A stretch of DNA of 64,000 nt from assembly GCA_023388195.1 (NCBI GenBank), contig JAEWGR010000130.1, forward strand, positions 1 to 64,000. The letters run 5' to 3'. Both the position numbers and the translations under genes were made by a program. The notes under the pieces were generated by a model, which was not told the origin of the DNA, ran no database searches, and saw only the letters and a program-made list of their open reading frames with translations. This DNA is from Bacillota bacterium (GTDB taxonomy: Bacteria > Bacillota > Negativicutes > Sporomusales > Sporomusaceae). Below, one piece after another: positions 1-7,443 of this stretch (position 1 is the first letter of the stretch; each line of letters starts with the position of its first letter).

Positions 1-357
1 AATCCCTACAATATCGCCAATGTCTAAAAGGCGAAACTGTTCATACGCCGTTTCACCCAAGACGTCCTGACGGAAGTAAACCTGAATTCGTCCGGACATA
101 TCCATTACATGGCCAAAGCTGGCTTTACCATGCCCGCGTACAGCCATAAGCCTACCTGCGATTCGAACAGTTTGTCCTTCTAACTCAGCGTAATTATTAA
201 TAATTGTCTGAGCATGGTGTGTAAAATTATATTTACGGCCAAAAGGCTCGATACCTTGCGCAGCAATTTTATCCATTTTTTCCCGGCGGACTTTTATAAG
301 TACATTTAGCTCTTCTGCGGTTTGTTCCTTATCGACTATTACTTCTGATTCTGACAT
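1..357 (-). CDS. lysS: Lysyl-tRNA synthetase, class II (N-terminal part, cut by window edge)
   Basis: The first 119 codons of a class II lysyl-tRNA synthetase, which charges tRNA-Lys in the cytoplasm. After a charged N-terminal helix the sequence enters the OB-fold anticodon-binding domain (TVRIAGRLMAVRGHGKASF, then MDMSGRIQVYFRQD), typical of bacterial LysS. The ATG is at 357 and the frame stays open to position 1, so the catalytic domain lies outside the window. It begins 28 bp after the greA stop and is probably co-transcribed with greA. The dusB and lysS neighbourhood is also conserved in Bacillus. Confidence 0.93.
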   Translation of the reverse strand, partial: MSESEVIVDKEQTAEELNVLIKVRREKMDKIAAQGIEPFGRKYNFTHHAQTIINNYAELEGQTVRIAGRLMAVRGHGKASFGHVMDMSGRIQVYFRQDVLGETAYEQFRLLDIGDIVGI

Positions 358-385
358 GTACGTTCTCCCCTGTCTCTTTTTCAGA

Positions 386-865
386 TTAATGCTGGCGTCT
401 AATCTCCATAACTTCATATTTTAATATACCGGCCGGAACATTTACTTCCACAATGCTGCCGACTTTCTGTCCCAGTATCGCCTGTCCCACCGGGGATTCA
501 TTAGAGATTTTAGATTCAGCCGGGTCAGCTTCAGCCGAACCAACAATAGTATATTCAAGTTCATCGTCAAATTCAAGGTCTTTTAGTTTAACAGTAGAAC
601 CCAGGGCAACAATATCTGTGCCAACTTCACCTTCATCAATGACTTTCGCGTTACGCAGAATTTTTTCCAGAGTGAGGATTTCGCCTTCAATAAAGGCCTG
701 CTCATTTTTAGCATCCTCATACTCGGAATTTTCGCTGATATCACCGAATTCGATTGCTTGTTTAATACGTTCAGCAACCTCACGGCGGCGGACTGATTTT
801 AAATGGTCAAGTTTATGCTCGATTTTTTTCAATCCGTCTATTGTCAGCATAACGTCTTTTTCCAT
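386..865 (-). CDS. greA: Transcription elongation factor GreA
   Basis: 159 residues, the usual GreA length. GreA enters the RNA polymerase secondary channel and stimulates cleavage of backtracked RNA. Residues 8-75 form the antiparallel coiled coil. Its tip holds the acidic motif DISENSEYED (D42, E45), equivalent to the catalytic-magnesium residues D41/E44 of E. coli GreA. The C-terminal part is the FKBP-like domain (ILGQKVGSIVEVNVPAG). The chosen start follows an AGAGGAG ribosome site; a second Met at residue 6 is possible. It is the first gene of a greA-lysS unit with an unusually long (about 220 nt) leader. Confidence 0.96.
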   Translation of the reverse strand: MEKDVMLTIDGLKKIEHKLDHLKSVRRREVAERIKQAIEFGDISENSEYEDAKNEQAFIEGEILTLEKILRNAKVIDEGEVGTDIVALGSTVKLKDLEFDDELEYTIVGSAEADPAESKISNESPVGQAILGQKVGSIVEVNVPAGILKYEVMEIRRQH

Positions 866-1015
866 GATGTCATTCTCCTCTTTATTATTAAATATTCGGC
901 AAGCGTCTTTGCAAATATTCTAAATATACTTTGTAGATAGTGTATTCGGTTCTCCTGAAAAATTGCCACCTCGCCGGGAATAATTCCAGAAACCCATGAC
1001 TTAGGCAATATAAAT

Positions 1016-1039
1016 AGTGTCAAGTAGAAACTTGACACT
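1016..1039 (-). terminator. Hairpin in the greA leader (possible attenuator)
   Basis: Perfect 10-bp stem AGTGTCAAGT / ACTTGACACT with a 4-nt loop. On the minus strand it lies about 50 nt downstream of the greA promoter and is followed by ATTTATATT rather than a clean U tract. It can therefore be a leader hairpin or weak attenuator of greA-lysS, or a terminator for readthrough from the upstream dehydrogenase gene. Confidence 0.5.
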
Positions 1040-1094
1040 GTGGGAGGTAAGAGGCAGCCTTGCGATTCTGAAGGGTCATCCTCTATTTTTCATT

Positions 1095-1123
1095 ATTATA
1101 GGCATAAATAGATCATTTGTCAA
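1095..1123 (-). promoter_or_regulatory. Sigma-A promoter for greA-lysS
   Basis: On the minus strand TTGACA and TATAAT, both perfect consensus hexamers, are separated by exactly 17 bp. Transcription would start near 1088 and run into greA at 865. The promoter touches the stop codon of the preceding gene. Confidence 0.8.
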
Positions 1124-1129
1124 TATTTT

Positions 1130-2230
1130 CTAGAGTACTCCTTTCTGCATCTGACTGACTTGTGCAGCAGCGTTAGTTCTAATCAGTCCCAGTTCCTGCG
1201 AGGTGATGGCCCGTTCGAAACTTCGGAATCCGGCTAACTTAAAACCATGTTTGTTAGCCAGTTTATCAATTGTTTCAACTTGCTTTACGGTTAGATCCCG
1301 CCCGAGTGTAAAGTTCTCATACCGGCCTTCAAGCGCTAAAATCATGGTTTCGGCCATACAGGCATAAGCTGTTTTCGGTGGGAATCCGAAATTCAGACCA
1401 AAATTAACATCACCAGGAATTTCGACAACGCCACCCTCAATAACCAAAACATCATTGCGTATTTCAGCCACCCGGCGCGAAACATTACGCGGCCTGGCAA
1501 CATCACAGACAATTGCACCTGGTTTTAAATCCTCAGGCTCTATAATACTGTCAATGGCACTGGTTACAGCAACAACAACATCCGCATTGCGAATAGCATG
1601 TTTAGTATTTGCTGTTACCCTCACGGCTAACCCTGATGTCTTAAATATTTGTTTAGCAATTTTTTCTAGTTTAACTTCATCCCTGGCAGCCAGGGTCAAG
1701 TATCGCACCTCCCGGGCCAGAATCTGAGCGCAGGCTGCGCCGATAGCACCAGTCGCCCCCAGAATTAGCACATTAGCCCGCTCCAGGTCGATGCCCATGA
1801 CCTTAGCAGCCTGTCGCGTTCCTTCCAGCGCAGTAGCTACGGTATAACTATTTCCGGTAGTTACGGCAATATTTAAATTCTTGGCCACGGTTACACCGGC
1901 ATCACCGACTATTGAGGTAAAAGCCCCCAGGCCAACAATTTTAGCCCCCATTTTTTCTGCCACTTTACCAGCCTTGATAATTTTCTGCGTCACATATTTT
2001 TCCGGCATGGTAATCATCTGCCGGGATGTTAGGGGGCAGCCGACAAACCAGCCCTCGGCCGCATTATGTCCTGAATCAATACCGCTAATATGCGAAACTT
2101 TAAATGGCGGTATGTATTTAATAATTCCTTCCACCAATCCGTCAGGCCAATTCTTGGCAAAAGCAAACTTACGGCTAAAATCTTTGGCTTCAAGCGGATG
2201 AACTACAAAAGCAAATTTTTGCAAATACAC
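1130..2230 (-). CDS. Acyl-ACP-reductase-like (AAR family, COG5322-type) dehydrogenase
   Basis: 366 residues resembling cyanobacterial long-chain acyl-ACP reductase (AAR), which reduces acyl-ACP to fatty aldehyde with NADPH. Shared landmarks: GLGAFTSI near residue 100, TTGNSYTVATA, the Rossmann motif LILGATGAIGAACAQIL, and the C-terminal block TAYACMAETMILALEGRYEN, whose cysteine aligns with the AAR thioester-forming Cys, followed by LGRDLTV. Automated pipelines often call such proteins shikimate or amino-acid dehydrogenase, which the motifs do not support. It is the last gene of a tight operon (8 bp after the preceding gene). A GTG start at 2230 follows AAGGAGG at only 3 nt, so a start a few codons later is possible. 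The true substrate is unknown. Confidence 0.75.
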   Translation of the reverse strand: MYLQKFAFVVHPLEAKDFSRKFAFAKNWPDGLVEGIIKYIPPFKVSHISGIDSGHNAAEGWFVGCPLTSRQMITMPEKYVTQKIIKAGKVAEKMGAKIVGLGAFTSIVGDAGVTVAKNLNIAVTTGNSYTVATALEGTRQAAKVMGIDLERANVLILGATGAIGAACAQILAREVRYLTLAARDEVKLEKIAKQIFKTSGLAVRVTANTKHAIRNADVVVAVTSAIDSIIEPEDLKPGAIVCDVARPRNVSRRVAEIRNDVLVIEGGVVEIPGDVNFGLNFGFPPKTAYACMAETMILALEGRYENFTLGRDLTVKQVETIDKLANKHGFKLAGFRSFERAITSQELGLIRTNAAAQVSQMQKGVL

Positions 2231-2238
2231 GCGCCTCC

Positions 2239-3141
2239 TTATATGAGTTGTTTGACTCTGGGTTTAATACCAACCTGTTCAATAAGATAGATATAATCTC
2301 CGGCTGTTAGCTGCTCCGGCCGTTTACCCGACAAAACAGTCAATATCCCCTCTAAAATATTAGTACCGAAAGAACGTCCTCCCATTTCCGGGGTAGTAGT
2401 CACCAATGTACTAACACCTCGTTGCTTTAACAACACCTCATCATCCTTAGTAACCGTATTGGTAATAACAAACTTTTCACTCATGTCCTCCGGCATATAA
2501 CGCCTGATAAAGTGAAAGTCACCGGCAATAATCGCAGCATCATGAAAGTAAGATGCAAACCGGGGACTTCCCTGGGTCTGCTTGTCGCCTGTAGGATAAA
2601 AGAAGCTAACCGGAAGTTTGGTGATAACAGGGGCGACGACATTTGCCAGCCGCGATAAGCCCTCGAGTGTATGAATAGGTATGGGCAGGCCCAAACCAAA
2701 CATTAGATCACCAAAAATAGTCCGGCTGCCACCTCTCACCAGGGCTTCAGCCAACCCAAACCGGTCAACAGCACAAACAAGCAGAGCCTTCTTATCCTTA
2801 AAACTAAATTGATGTTGAGCTTCAAGGTAAGAAACAACCTGCCGCTCCAGTGTATTCTTGATCGCACTACCGTCAACGACCGGTGTTTTTTTGGCATTAG
2901 CTGCCAGCGCTGCTGATTCCCGGAAGGTATACCGTCTACTGCCGGCATATATATATAAGTCGGTACCACCAAGGCCAATGGCATCTACTTGCCCATCCAA
3001 TTCACGGATCAATTGGGCTGCAGCCTGTTTATTACCATCGGTGCCAATTCTCTTTATCAAAAATTCCTGGTCTCCGAATACAACGGAGGTTGTTCCATTG
3101 CGTTGCGATGACCCAAGACTAATACTTACTACCTGTTTCAT
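2239..3141 (-). CDS. Conserved protein of unknown function (often labelled quinate 5-dehydrogenase)
   Basis: 300 residues, soluble, no signal peptide. I do not recognise a characterised family. Visible landmarks are VSISLGSSQRN at the N-terminus, GLGGTDLYIYAG near residue 57, a central FGDLMFGLGLPIPIHTLEG, and VVTTTPEMGGRSFGTNILEG near the C-terminus. As I recall, close relatives carry the name quinate 5-dehydrogenase, but I see no convincing NAD-binding Gly-rich motif of that enzyme class, so I would not transfer it. It lies between the HTH regulator (15 bp) and the AAR-like reductase (8 bp), so a shared pathway with the reductase is the best clue. Confidence 0.7.
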   Translation of the reverse strand: MKQVVSISLGSSQRNGTTSVVFGDQEFLIKRIGTDGNKQAAAQLIRELDGQVDAIGLGGTDLYIYAGSRRYTFRESAALAANAKKTPVVDGSAIKNTLERQVVSYLEAQHQFSFKDKKALLVCAVDRFGLAEALVRGGSRTIFGDLMFGLGLPIPIHTLEGLSRLANVVAPVITKLPVSFFYPTGDKQTQGSPRFASYFHDAAIIAGDFHFIRRYMPEDMSEKFVITNTVTKDDEVLLKQRGVSTLVTTTPEMGGRSFGTNILEGILTVLSGKRPEQLTAGDYIYLIEQVGIKPRVKQLI

Positions 3142-3156
3142 CTATTATCCTCCCGG

Positions 3157-3678
3157 TTAAAACCGGAGCTGCTTGATGAGAGCACGAATATCCTCCGGAT
3201 TGACATATTTATCTTCAGCAATAGGCGATTCGCCAATTTGCACCCCGATCACCACTTTATCCAGGATCGTCTCAATTAATTTAATCCGCATATTGGAACC
3301 AATAATAATAACTATATCATATTTGCGGACATTCCCCACAATCTCCATAATCGTATTAAACAATTCTACCCCGCTTTTAGTCTGAACAAAATCCCAACGC
3401 TCCTGTTCAGATAAAACAAGGCAAAAATCAATGCCCTCCTGCCGGGCAACAGCATATATCTCCTGGCAGTTCTGCAAAGGAAAACCAATAAGCGCTACAC
3501 GGCCGCCTTTGCGAATCTCACCAATTGTCTCAAGTCGCGAGACAAAGGTGCGATCAACACCAAGACGCCCTGCAACCTCCTGCTGTGATAAACCATCGCG
3601 ACGCAAATCAAGAATGCGATCAATGGTCTGGTGTATTTTCTGGCGGTTGATTATCTTGTCGCCAATGCGTAACAACAC
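3157..3678 (-). CDS. HTH transcriptional regulator of the AAR-like operon
   Basis: 173 residues. An N-terminal helix-turn-helix (DLRRDGLSQQEVAGRLGVDR, then TFVSRLE, about residues 26-52) is joined to a C-terminal alpha/beta domain with hydrophobic strands (GRVALIGFPL, YDIVIIIGSNMRI), perhaps a ligand-binding Rossmann-like fold. It is the first gene of a three-gene operon and starts at GTG 3678 behind an AGGAGATG ribosome site. A near-perfect dyad 25-48 bp upstream is a likely autoregulatory operator. The ligand is unknown; an intermediate handled by the two downstream proteins would be logical. Confidence 0.75.
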   Translation of the reverse strand: MLLRIGDKIINRQKIHQTIDRILDLRRDGLSQQEVAGRLGVDRTFVSRLETIGEIRKGGRVALIGFPLQNCQEIYAVARQEGIDFCLVLSEQERWDFVQTKSGVELFNTIMEIVGNVRKYDIVIIIGSNMRIKLIETILDKVVIGVQIGESPIAEDKYVNPEDIRALIKQLRF

Positions 3679-3702
3679 AGCTTGTTCATCTCCTAGTTAG
3701 TA

Positions 3703-3726
3703 TATGTGCACAAGGTTGTGTACATA
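3703..3726. promoter_or_regulatory. 24-bp dyad, likely operator of the HTH regulator
   Basis: TATGTGCACAA-GG-TTGTGTACATA: two 11-bp half-sites, inverted, with a single mismatch. It lies just upstream of the regulator start at 3678, the usual place for an autorepressor site. No similar dyad was noticed elsewhere in the window. Confidence 0.6.
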
Positions 3727-3792
3727 CATATTCTAGCATTTTTTTCGACTATTAACAAGTTTTACCAAATAATAGGACAATAAAAATTACCG

Positions 3793-4755
3793 CTATCCCC
3801 ATGGCGCAAAAGGGAAGCGGCTAATCACTTTCTTATAAGTTTCAAGCTTTAACACAGTATCATCATGGGCCATACCTTTTTTCAGGCCTTGCAGGACCCG
3901 AATACCTTGCTGCATGGTGATCCCCATGTCACCCGTGAGTTGAGACATCGCAGCCCGGCGGGCTTTAGTCAGTGATTCATCCAACGATTTCCCCGCCTGG
4001 ATGTTGCCGACAAACTCCTGCGCTAAATAAAATTGCGCCAAATTAGTCATTGGATTGCCACAGGCACCACTGGCAGTCAAGCCCAGCACTTCCGGCAAAG
4101 TGTGCTTAATACTGAATTCAACCGATTTTTTAAGCTCGTTGGTTTCCCGGCTCATGGCTTCAACCAGGGTGCGGGCTGTACATAAACCGTACATCGTTAA
4201 GGCCCTGATGATCGAGTGCTCAATTGTGTGGGCCTGCTCAAGTTCAACCAGTCCGCCTAAATTAGCAGTAATCCTAACTTCCTGGCCGTTTTCAAGGTCA
4301 GTTCCGTAAACAGTGACCGGAATATCACTTTTATCGCGAAACTCTGTATACCCACCTTGAGGCGACCAGCCAGCCCCGGAAATGGCAGGATATTCTTTGC
4401 GCATCTTTTTGAGATTGATATATTCAATATCAGTGGAATAAATATAGCTGCCGGCTGTTTGCAGGGTGTACCAGCGGGCATGTCCCCGCCCTTCCAGTTT
4501 AGCCATGAGGACTGGTATCTCATGGCCTGCGTCATCGGCCGCCATTTCACTCCAGATATTGACAATACGGACAACTACGCCAATCGGGTACAAACCCTGT
4601 TCTTCAATGAGCCACGGACAAATAAAAATTTCCCGGCCCACTCCAACGTCCAGAAGCATTTGTCCACCATTCTCCATGATAAACATCCCGGTAATTGTTC
4701 CGCCCTCCGGCCTGGGCAGTATGCCGTTGGCGACGGGCATGATCAACATATCCAT
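3793..4755 (-). CDS. Conserved protein of unknown function
   Basis: 320 residues from the ATG at 4755, chosen because a GGGGGATAAGG ribosome site precedes it; an upstream in-frame extension would run into the inverted-repeat element. No signal peptide or membrane segment. The first half is beta-rich (GGTITGMFIMENGGQMLLDV). The second half is helical, with HTIEHSIIRALTMYGL, a conserved-looking GACGNPMTNLAQFYLAQEF and several cysteines. I do not recognise the family. The gene stands alone between the AAR-like operon and dusB and ends PFAPWG. Confidence 0.7.
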   Translation of the reverse strand: MDMLIMPVANGILPRPEGGTITGMFIMENGGQMLLDVGVGREIFICPWLIEEQGLYPIGVVVRIVNIWSEMAADDAGHEIPVLMAKLEGRGHARWYTLQTAGSYIYSTDIEYINLKKMRKEYPAISGAGWSPQGGYTEFRDKSDIPVTVYGTDLENGQEVRITANLGGLVELEQAHTIEHSIIRALTMYGLCTARTLVEAMSRETNELKKSVEFSIKHTLPEVLGLTASGACGNPMTNLAQFYLAQEFVGNIQAGKSLDESLTKARRAAMSQLTGDMGITMQQGIRVLQGLKKGMAHDDTVLKLETYKKVISRFPFAPWG

Positions 4756-4769
4756 CCTTATCCCCCTGC

Positions 4770-4895
4770 GGAAACTGCTTATAAACGCCCATCTGCGTTG
4801 TTGCACCTGCGGGCGTTCCCTCCGACGTACTTCCCAGTACGACTGCGGTCACGTCCTCGTCGCGCCTAGCAGCTGGACATTTCTAAGCAGTTTCC
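4770..4895. mobile_element. MITE-like inverted-repeat element
   Basis: A 126-bp block bounded by inverted repeats. The left end GGAAACTGCTTATAAACG (4770-4787) matches the reverse complement of the right end (4878-4895) at 16 of 18 positions, and weaker pairing continues inwards for about 12 bp. The interior contains a small palindrome, GTACTTCCCAGTAC (4827-4840). It fills the dusB-downstream gap and abuts the ribosome site of the 3793-4755 gene. No transposase is encoded. One reading frame across it lacks stops, so it can add codons to neighbours. Confidence 0.65.
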
Positions 4896-4913
4896 GGCTT
4901 TTGCACAAAAAAG

Positions 4914-5891
4914 TTATAGTTTAGTGGTTAACTCCTGACGATAATTTTCCATGATCCGGATAAAGTCGTCTCTGGTGGCGGCCTGGTTGAATGTAAGCCT
5001 GAGTTCGGCTGAGCTGGGCAGGCCTTTTGTGTACCAGGCGGCATGACTGCGCATTTCTCTGATACCGGTATATTCGCCTTTGTGGCCGACCAGCATGTCG
5101 AGATGCCTGAGCAGCATATCAATCCGCTCTCCGAGCGCCGGCAGCGGCAGAGTTTGACCTGTTGCCAGATAATGGGTGACCTGGCGGAATATCCAGGGAT
5201 TTCCCTGGGCCCCTCGCCCTATCATTATGCCATCGCAACCGGTTTCAGTCAACATTCGCTCTGCATCCTGCGGGGTGCGAATATCACCATTACCAATTAC
5301 CGGAATCGCAACAGCCTGCTTTACGTCTCTGATAATCGACCAGTCGGCTTGACCGGAGTAAAATTGCTCCCGGGTACGGCCATGGACACTCACCGCCGCA
5401 GCCCCGGCCTGCTCGGCCATTCTGGCAATTTGTACAGCATTCACACTGGTTTCATCCCAACCCTTGCGAAACTTAACAGTAACCGGCATACCACCGGCAG
5501 CCTCAACAACGGCTGCAATAATCCGGCCAGCCAGAACGGGGTTACGCATCAGTGCTGAACCTTCGCCATTTTTTACAATCTTAGAGGTTGGACAGCCCAT
5601 ATTGATATCAATTATATCAGCGCCGGCAGCGGCAACAATCCGCGCCGCTTTGGCCATATTTTCAGGCTCGGAACCAAATATCTGCAAGGCCACCGGCCGC
5701 TCCCGCGCATCAATCGCCAGAAGTTTTTTAGTGTGTGTATTATCATATATAAGCCCTTTGTCACTTACCATCTCTGAATATACCAGGCCGCAGCCCATTT
5801 CCTTGGCCAGCAGGCGAAACGGCAGGTCGGTAACACCGGCCATGGGGGCCAGGATCACCGGATTGGCAAGTTCAATATGTCCGATGCGCAT
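4914..5891 (-). CDS. dusB: tRNA-dihydrouridine synthase (DusB type)
   Basis: 325 residues from the ATG at 5891, preceded by AAAGGAGGG at good spacing. An FMN-dependent TIM-barrel enzyme that reduces uridine to dihydrouridine in the tRNA D-loop. Seen: the FMN-binding start ILAPMAGVTDLPFR, the catalytic cysteine in INMGCPTSKIVKNGEGSAL, VSVHGRTREQFYSGQADW and VIGNGDIRTPQDAERML, then a helical tRNA-binding tail (MRSHAAWYTKGLP). It follows coaX, as in the Bacillus coaX...dusB-lysS region. Confidence 0.95.
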   Translation of the reverse strand: MRIGHIELANPVILAPMAGVTDLPFRLLAKEMGCGLVYSEMVSDKGLIYDNTHTKKLLAIDARERPVALQIFGSEPENMAKAARIVAAAGADIIDINMGCPTSKIVKNGEGSALMRNPVLAGRIIAAVVEAAGGMPVTVKFRKGWDETSVNAVQIARMAEQAGAAAVSVHGRTREQFYSGQADWSIIRDVKQAVAIPVIGNGDIRTPQDAERMLTETGCDGIMIGRGAQGNPWIFRQVTHYLATGQTLPLPALGERIDMLLRHLDMLVGHKGEYTGIREMRSHAAWYTKGLPSSAELRLTFNQAATRDDFIRIMENYRQELTTKL

Positions 5892-5916
5892 AGGTGCGCC
5901 CTCCTTTACCAGTCTC

Positions 5917-5940
5917 AAAAGGCGGCCATTACAGGCCGCC
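5917..5940 (-). terminator. Terminator after coaX
   Basis: Stem GGCGGCC / GGCCGCC (5921-5940) followed on the minus strand by TTTT, directly between the coaX stop and the dusB start. Termination may be partial, allowing dusB expression. Confidence 0.65.
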
Positions 5941-5948
5941 TCACAGAA

Positions 5949-6716
5949 TTAATTACGGTTCCGTTCATAGATAAGCCTTAAACCCTCCAAAGTCAGGAAG
6001 GTATCAACTTTATCAATGGTACGTGACTCCTGGGCGATTAAGTTAGCCAACCCCCCGGTAGCAATTACGGTTACTTGTTGCCCCATTTCATCCCGCATAC
6101 GGCGGACAATTTCATCCACCTGGCCAACGAAACCGTAGATTATACCTGACTGCATACTATTTATGGTATTGCGGCAGATTACACTTTTGGGTTTAATTAG
6201 TTCAATCCGTGGCAATTTTGCAGCCCGTTGAAATAAAGCTTCTGTTGCGATACCAATGCCTGGAGCAATTGCCCCCCCGAGATAGTCGCCATTTTCCGCC
6301 AGCGCGCAAAATGTCGTTGCTGTGCCAAAATCGACAATAATTAACGGGCCGCCATATTTCACATAAGCGGCAATGGCATTTACAATGCGGTCAGCGCCGA
6401 CTTCACGCGGATTTTCATATTTAATGCAAATACCGGTCTTAATTCCAGGCCCGACGACAAGCGGTTCCACATTAAAATACCGCTGGCACATCCTGGTTAG
6501 CGGTACCACCAGTGGTGGAACAACGGAAGAAATAATGATCGCTTCAATATCTTCCATCTGTAGCCCGCGATGGGTGAACAAGTTATAAATAAGCACCCCG
6601 TATTCATCACCGGTCTTTTGCTTATCTGTGGAAATACGCCAGTGATAATTAAGTTCCCGGCCTTCGTAAACCCCCAGAACGATGTTGCTGTTACCAACAT
6701 CAACCACTAATAACAT
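5949..6716 (-). CDS. coaX: Type III pantothenate kinase
   Basis: 255 residues from the ATG at 6716, behind an AGGGGGAT ribosome site; the longer frame lacks one. It phosphorylates pantothenate, the first step of CoA synthesis. ASKHA-fold motifs: phosphate-1 loop DVGNSNIVLGVY at the N-terminus, GADRIVNAIAAY, phosphate-2 loop IIVDFGTATTFCALAENG, and the GGAIAPGIGIATEALFQRAAKLP block typical of CoaX. In Bacillus it also neighbours ftsH; here several genes separate them. Confidence 0.95.
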   Translation of the reverse strand: MLLVVDVGNSNIVLGVYEGRELNYHWRISTDKQKTGDEYGVLIYNLFTHRGLQMEDIEAIIISSVVPPLVVPLTRMCQRYFNVEPLVVGPGIKTGICIKYENPREVGADRIVNAIAAYVKYGGPLIIVDFGTATTFCALAENGDYLGGAIAPGIGIATEALFQRAAKLPRIELIKPKSVICRNTINSMQSGIIYGFVGQVDEIVRRMRDEMGQQVTVIATGGLANLIAQESRTIDKVDTFLTLEGLRLIYERNRN

Positions 6717-6849
6717 GAGTAAAAATCCCCCTATAACTACAGGCCCCATTCCGTCAATTCTGAAATGACCTCTAGGTTATCAATACTAGTTATTGTACCT
6801 TAAAAGCAGGGAAATTGTAAATATACGACTGCATTAGGGAAATAGCCTG

Positions 6850-7416
6850 TCAGTTCAGTTGCTTAATCGTAACCAGCCCGCTTTTTAACAGTGCCCGCCG
6901 CACCCGCACGCCAATATAAACAGATACAGCTGCCTTAACTATGTCCAACGGCAAAAAGGGCCATACGGCTAAATTGAGTGCTCTTTCCAGCGGCATAGCT
7001 TTGTGCAGTACATATTGAAAAGACAGCATAAAACCGGCCAAGCCAATTATGTAAATAGCTGCCAGGCCTGTCAGTATCGCAATAGCCGTGTGCTTATATG
7101 TCAGTTCAAAGTGTTCCGCAACATAACCAACAATATACGTGCACACAAAATAGCCAAGAATATAGCCGCCGGTTGGCCCAATCAGAACAGCTGCTCCGGC
7201 TTTCCCCTGAGCAAATACAGGCAACCCGAATACACCAAGCAACACCCACACGGCAATACTGGCCGGTCCCAAACGTTTACCCAATATGATACCTGCCAGC
7301 AGCACAAACATGACTTGCATCGTAATTGGCACAGGACCAAGAGGAATAGAGACCTGGGCACTAACCGCAAGCAAGGCGGCAAATAAGCTTGTAAGCGTCA
7401 TATTTTTTGTATTCAT
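6850..7416 (-). CDS. bioY: Biotin transporter BioY
   Basis: 188 residues and about six membrane segments. It is the substrate-binding S component of an energy-coupling-factor biotin transporter. Family signs are IPLGPVPITMQVMFVLLAG near the N-terminus and GPTGGYILGYFVCTYIVGYV in the middle. No EcfA/EcfT genes are nearby, so it must share a housekeeping module or act alone. It lies 27 bp after birA in the same direction, and biotin-dependent co-regulation by BirA is likely. Confidence 0.93.
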   Translation of the reverse strand: MNTKNMTLTSLFAALLAVSAQVSIPLGPVPITMQVMFVLLAGIILGKRLGPASIAVWVLLGVFGLPVFAQGKAGAAVLIGPTGGYILGYFVCTYIVGYVAEHFELTYKHTAIAILTGLAAIYIIGLAGFMLSFQYVLHKAMPLERALNLAVWPFLPLDIVKAAVSVYIGVRVRRALLKSGLVTIKQLN

Positions 7417-7443
7417 GATATCCTCCCTATACTACAGCTATGA

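Noticed and set aside
453..923. Plus-strand open frame of 156 codons opposite greA
   Set aside because: It is a Ser-rich antisense frame without a ribosome site; greA on the other strand is certain. Similar long antisense frames elsewhere were dropped for the same reason.
866..1094. T-box riboswitch expected before lysS
   Set aside because: A GAGGTGGCAATTTTT stretch recalls the T-box antiterminator, but the AGGGTGGNACCGCG core and a terminator pair are not present.
2239..3141. Quinate 5-dehydrogenase as product name
   Set aside because: The sequence lacks a recognisable NAD-binding motif of that enzyme class; the name looks like a propagated label.
3793..4755. DUF1998-like zinc domain because of HTIEHSIIRAL and nearby cysteines
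   Set aside because: Only one short helix resembles that domain and the cysteine spacing does not fit, so no family was assigned.
4357..4869. Plus-strand frame of 170 codons across the unknown gene and the inverted-repeat element
   Set aside because: Antisense to a supported gene, with odd composition; its length comes from GC-rich shadow coding and the stop-free element.
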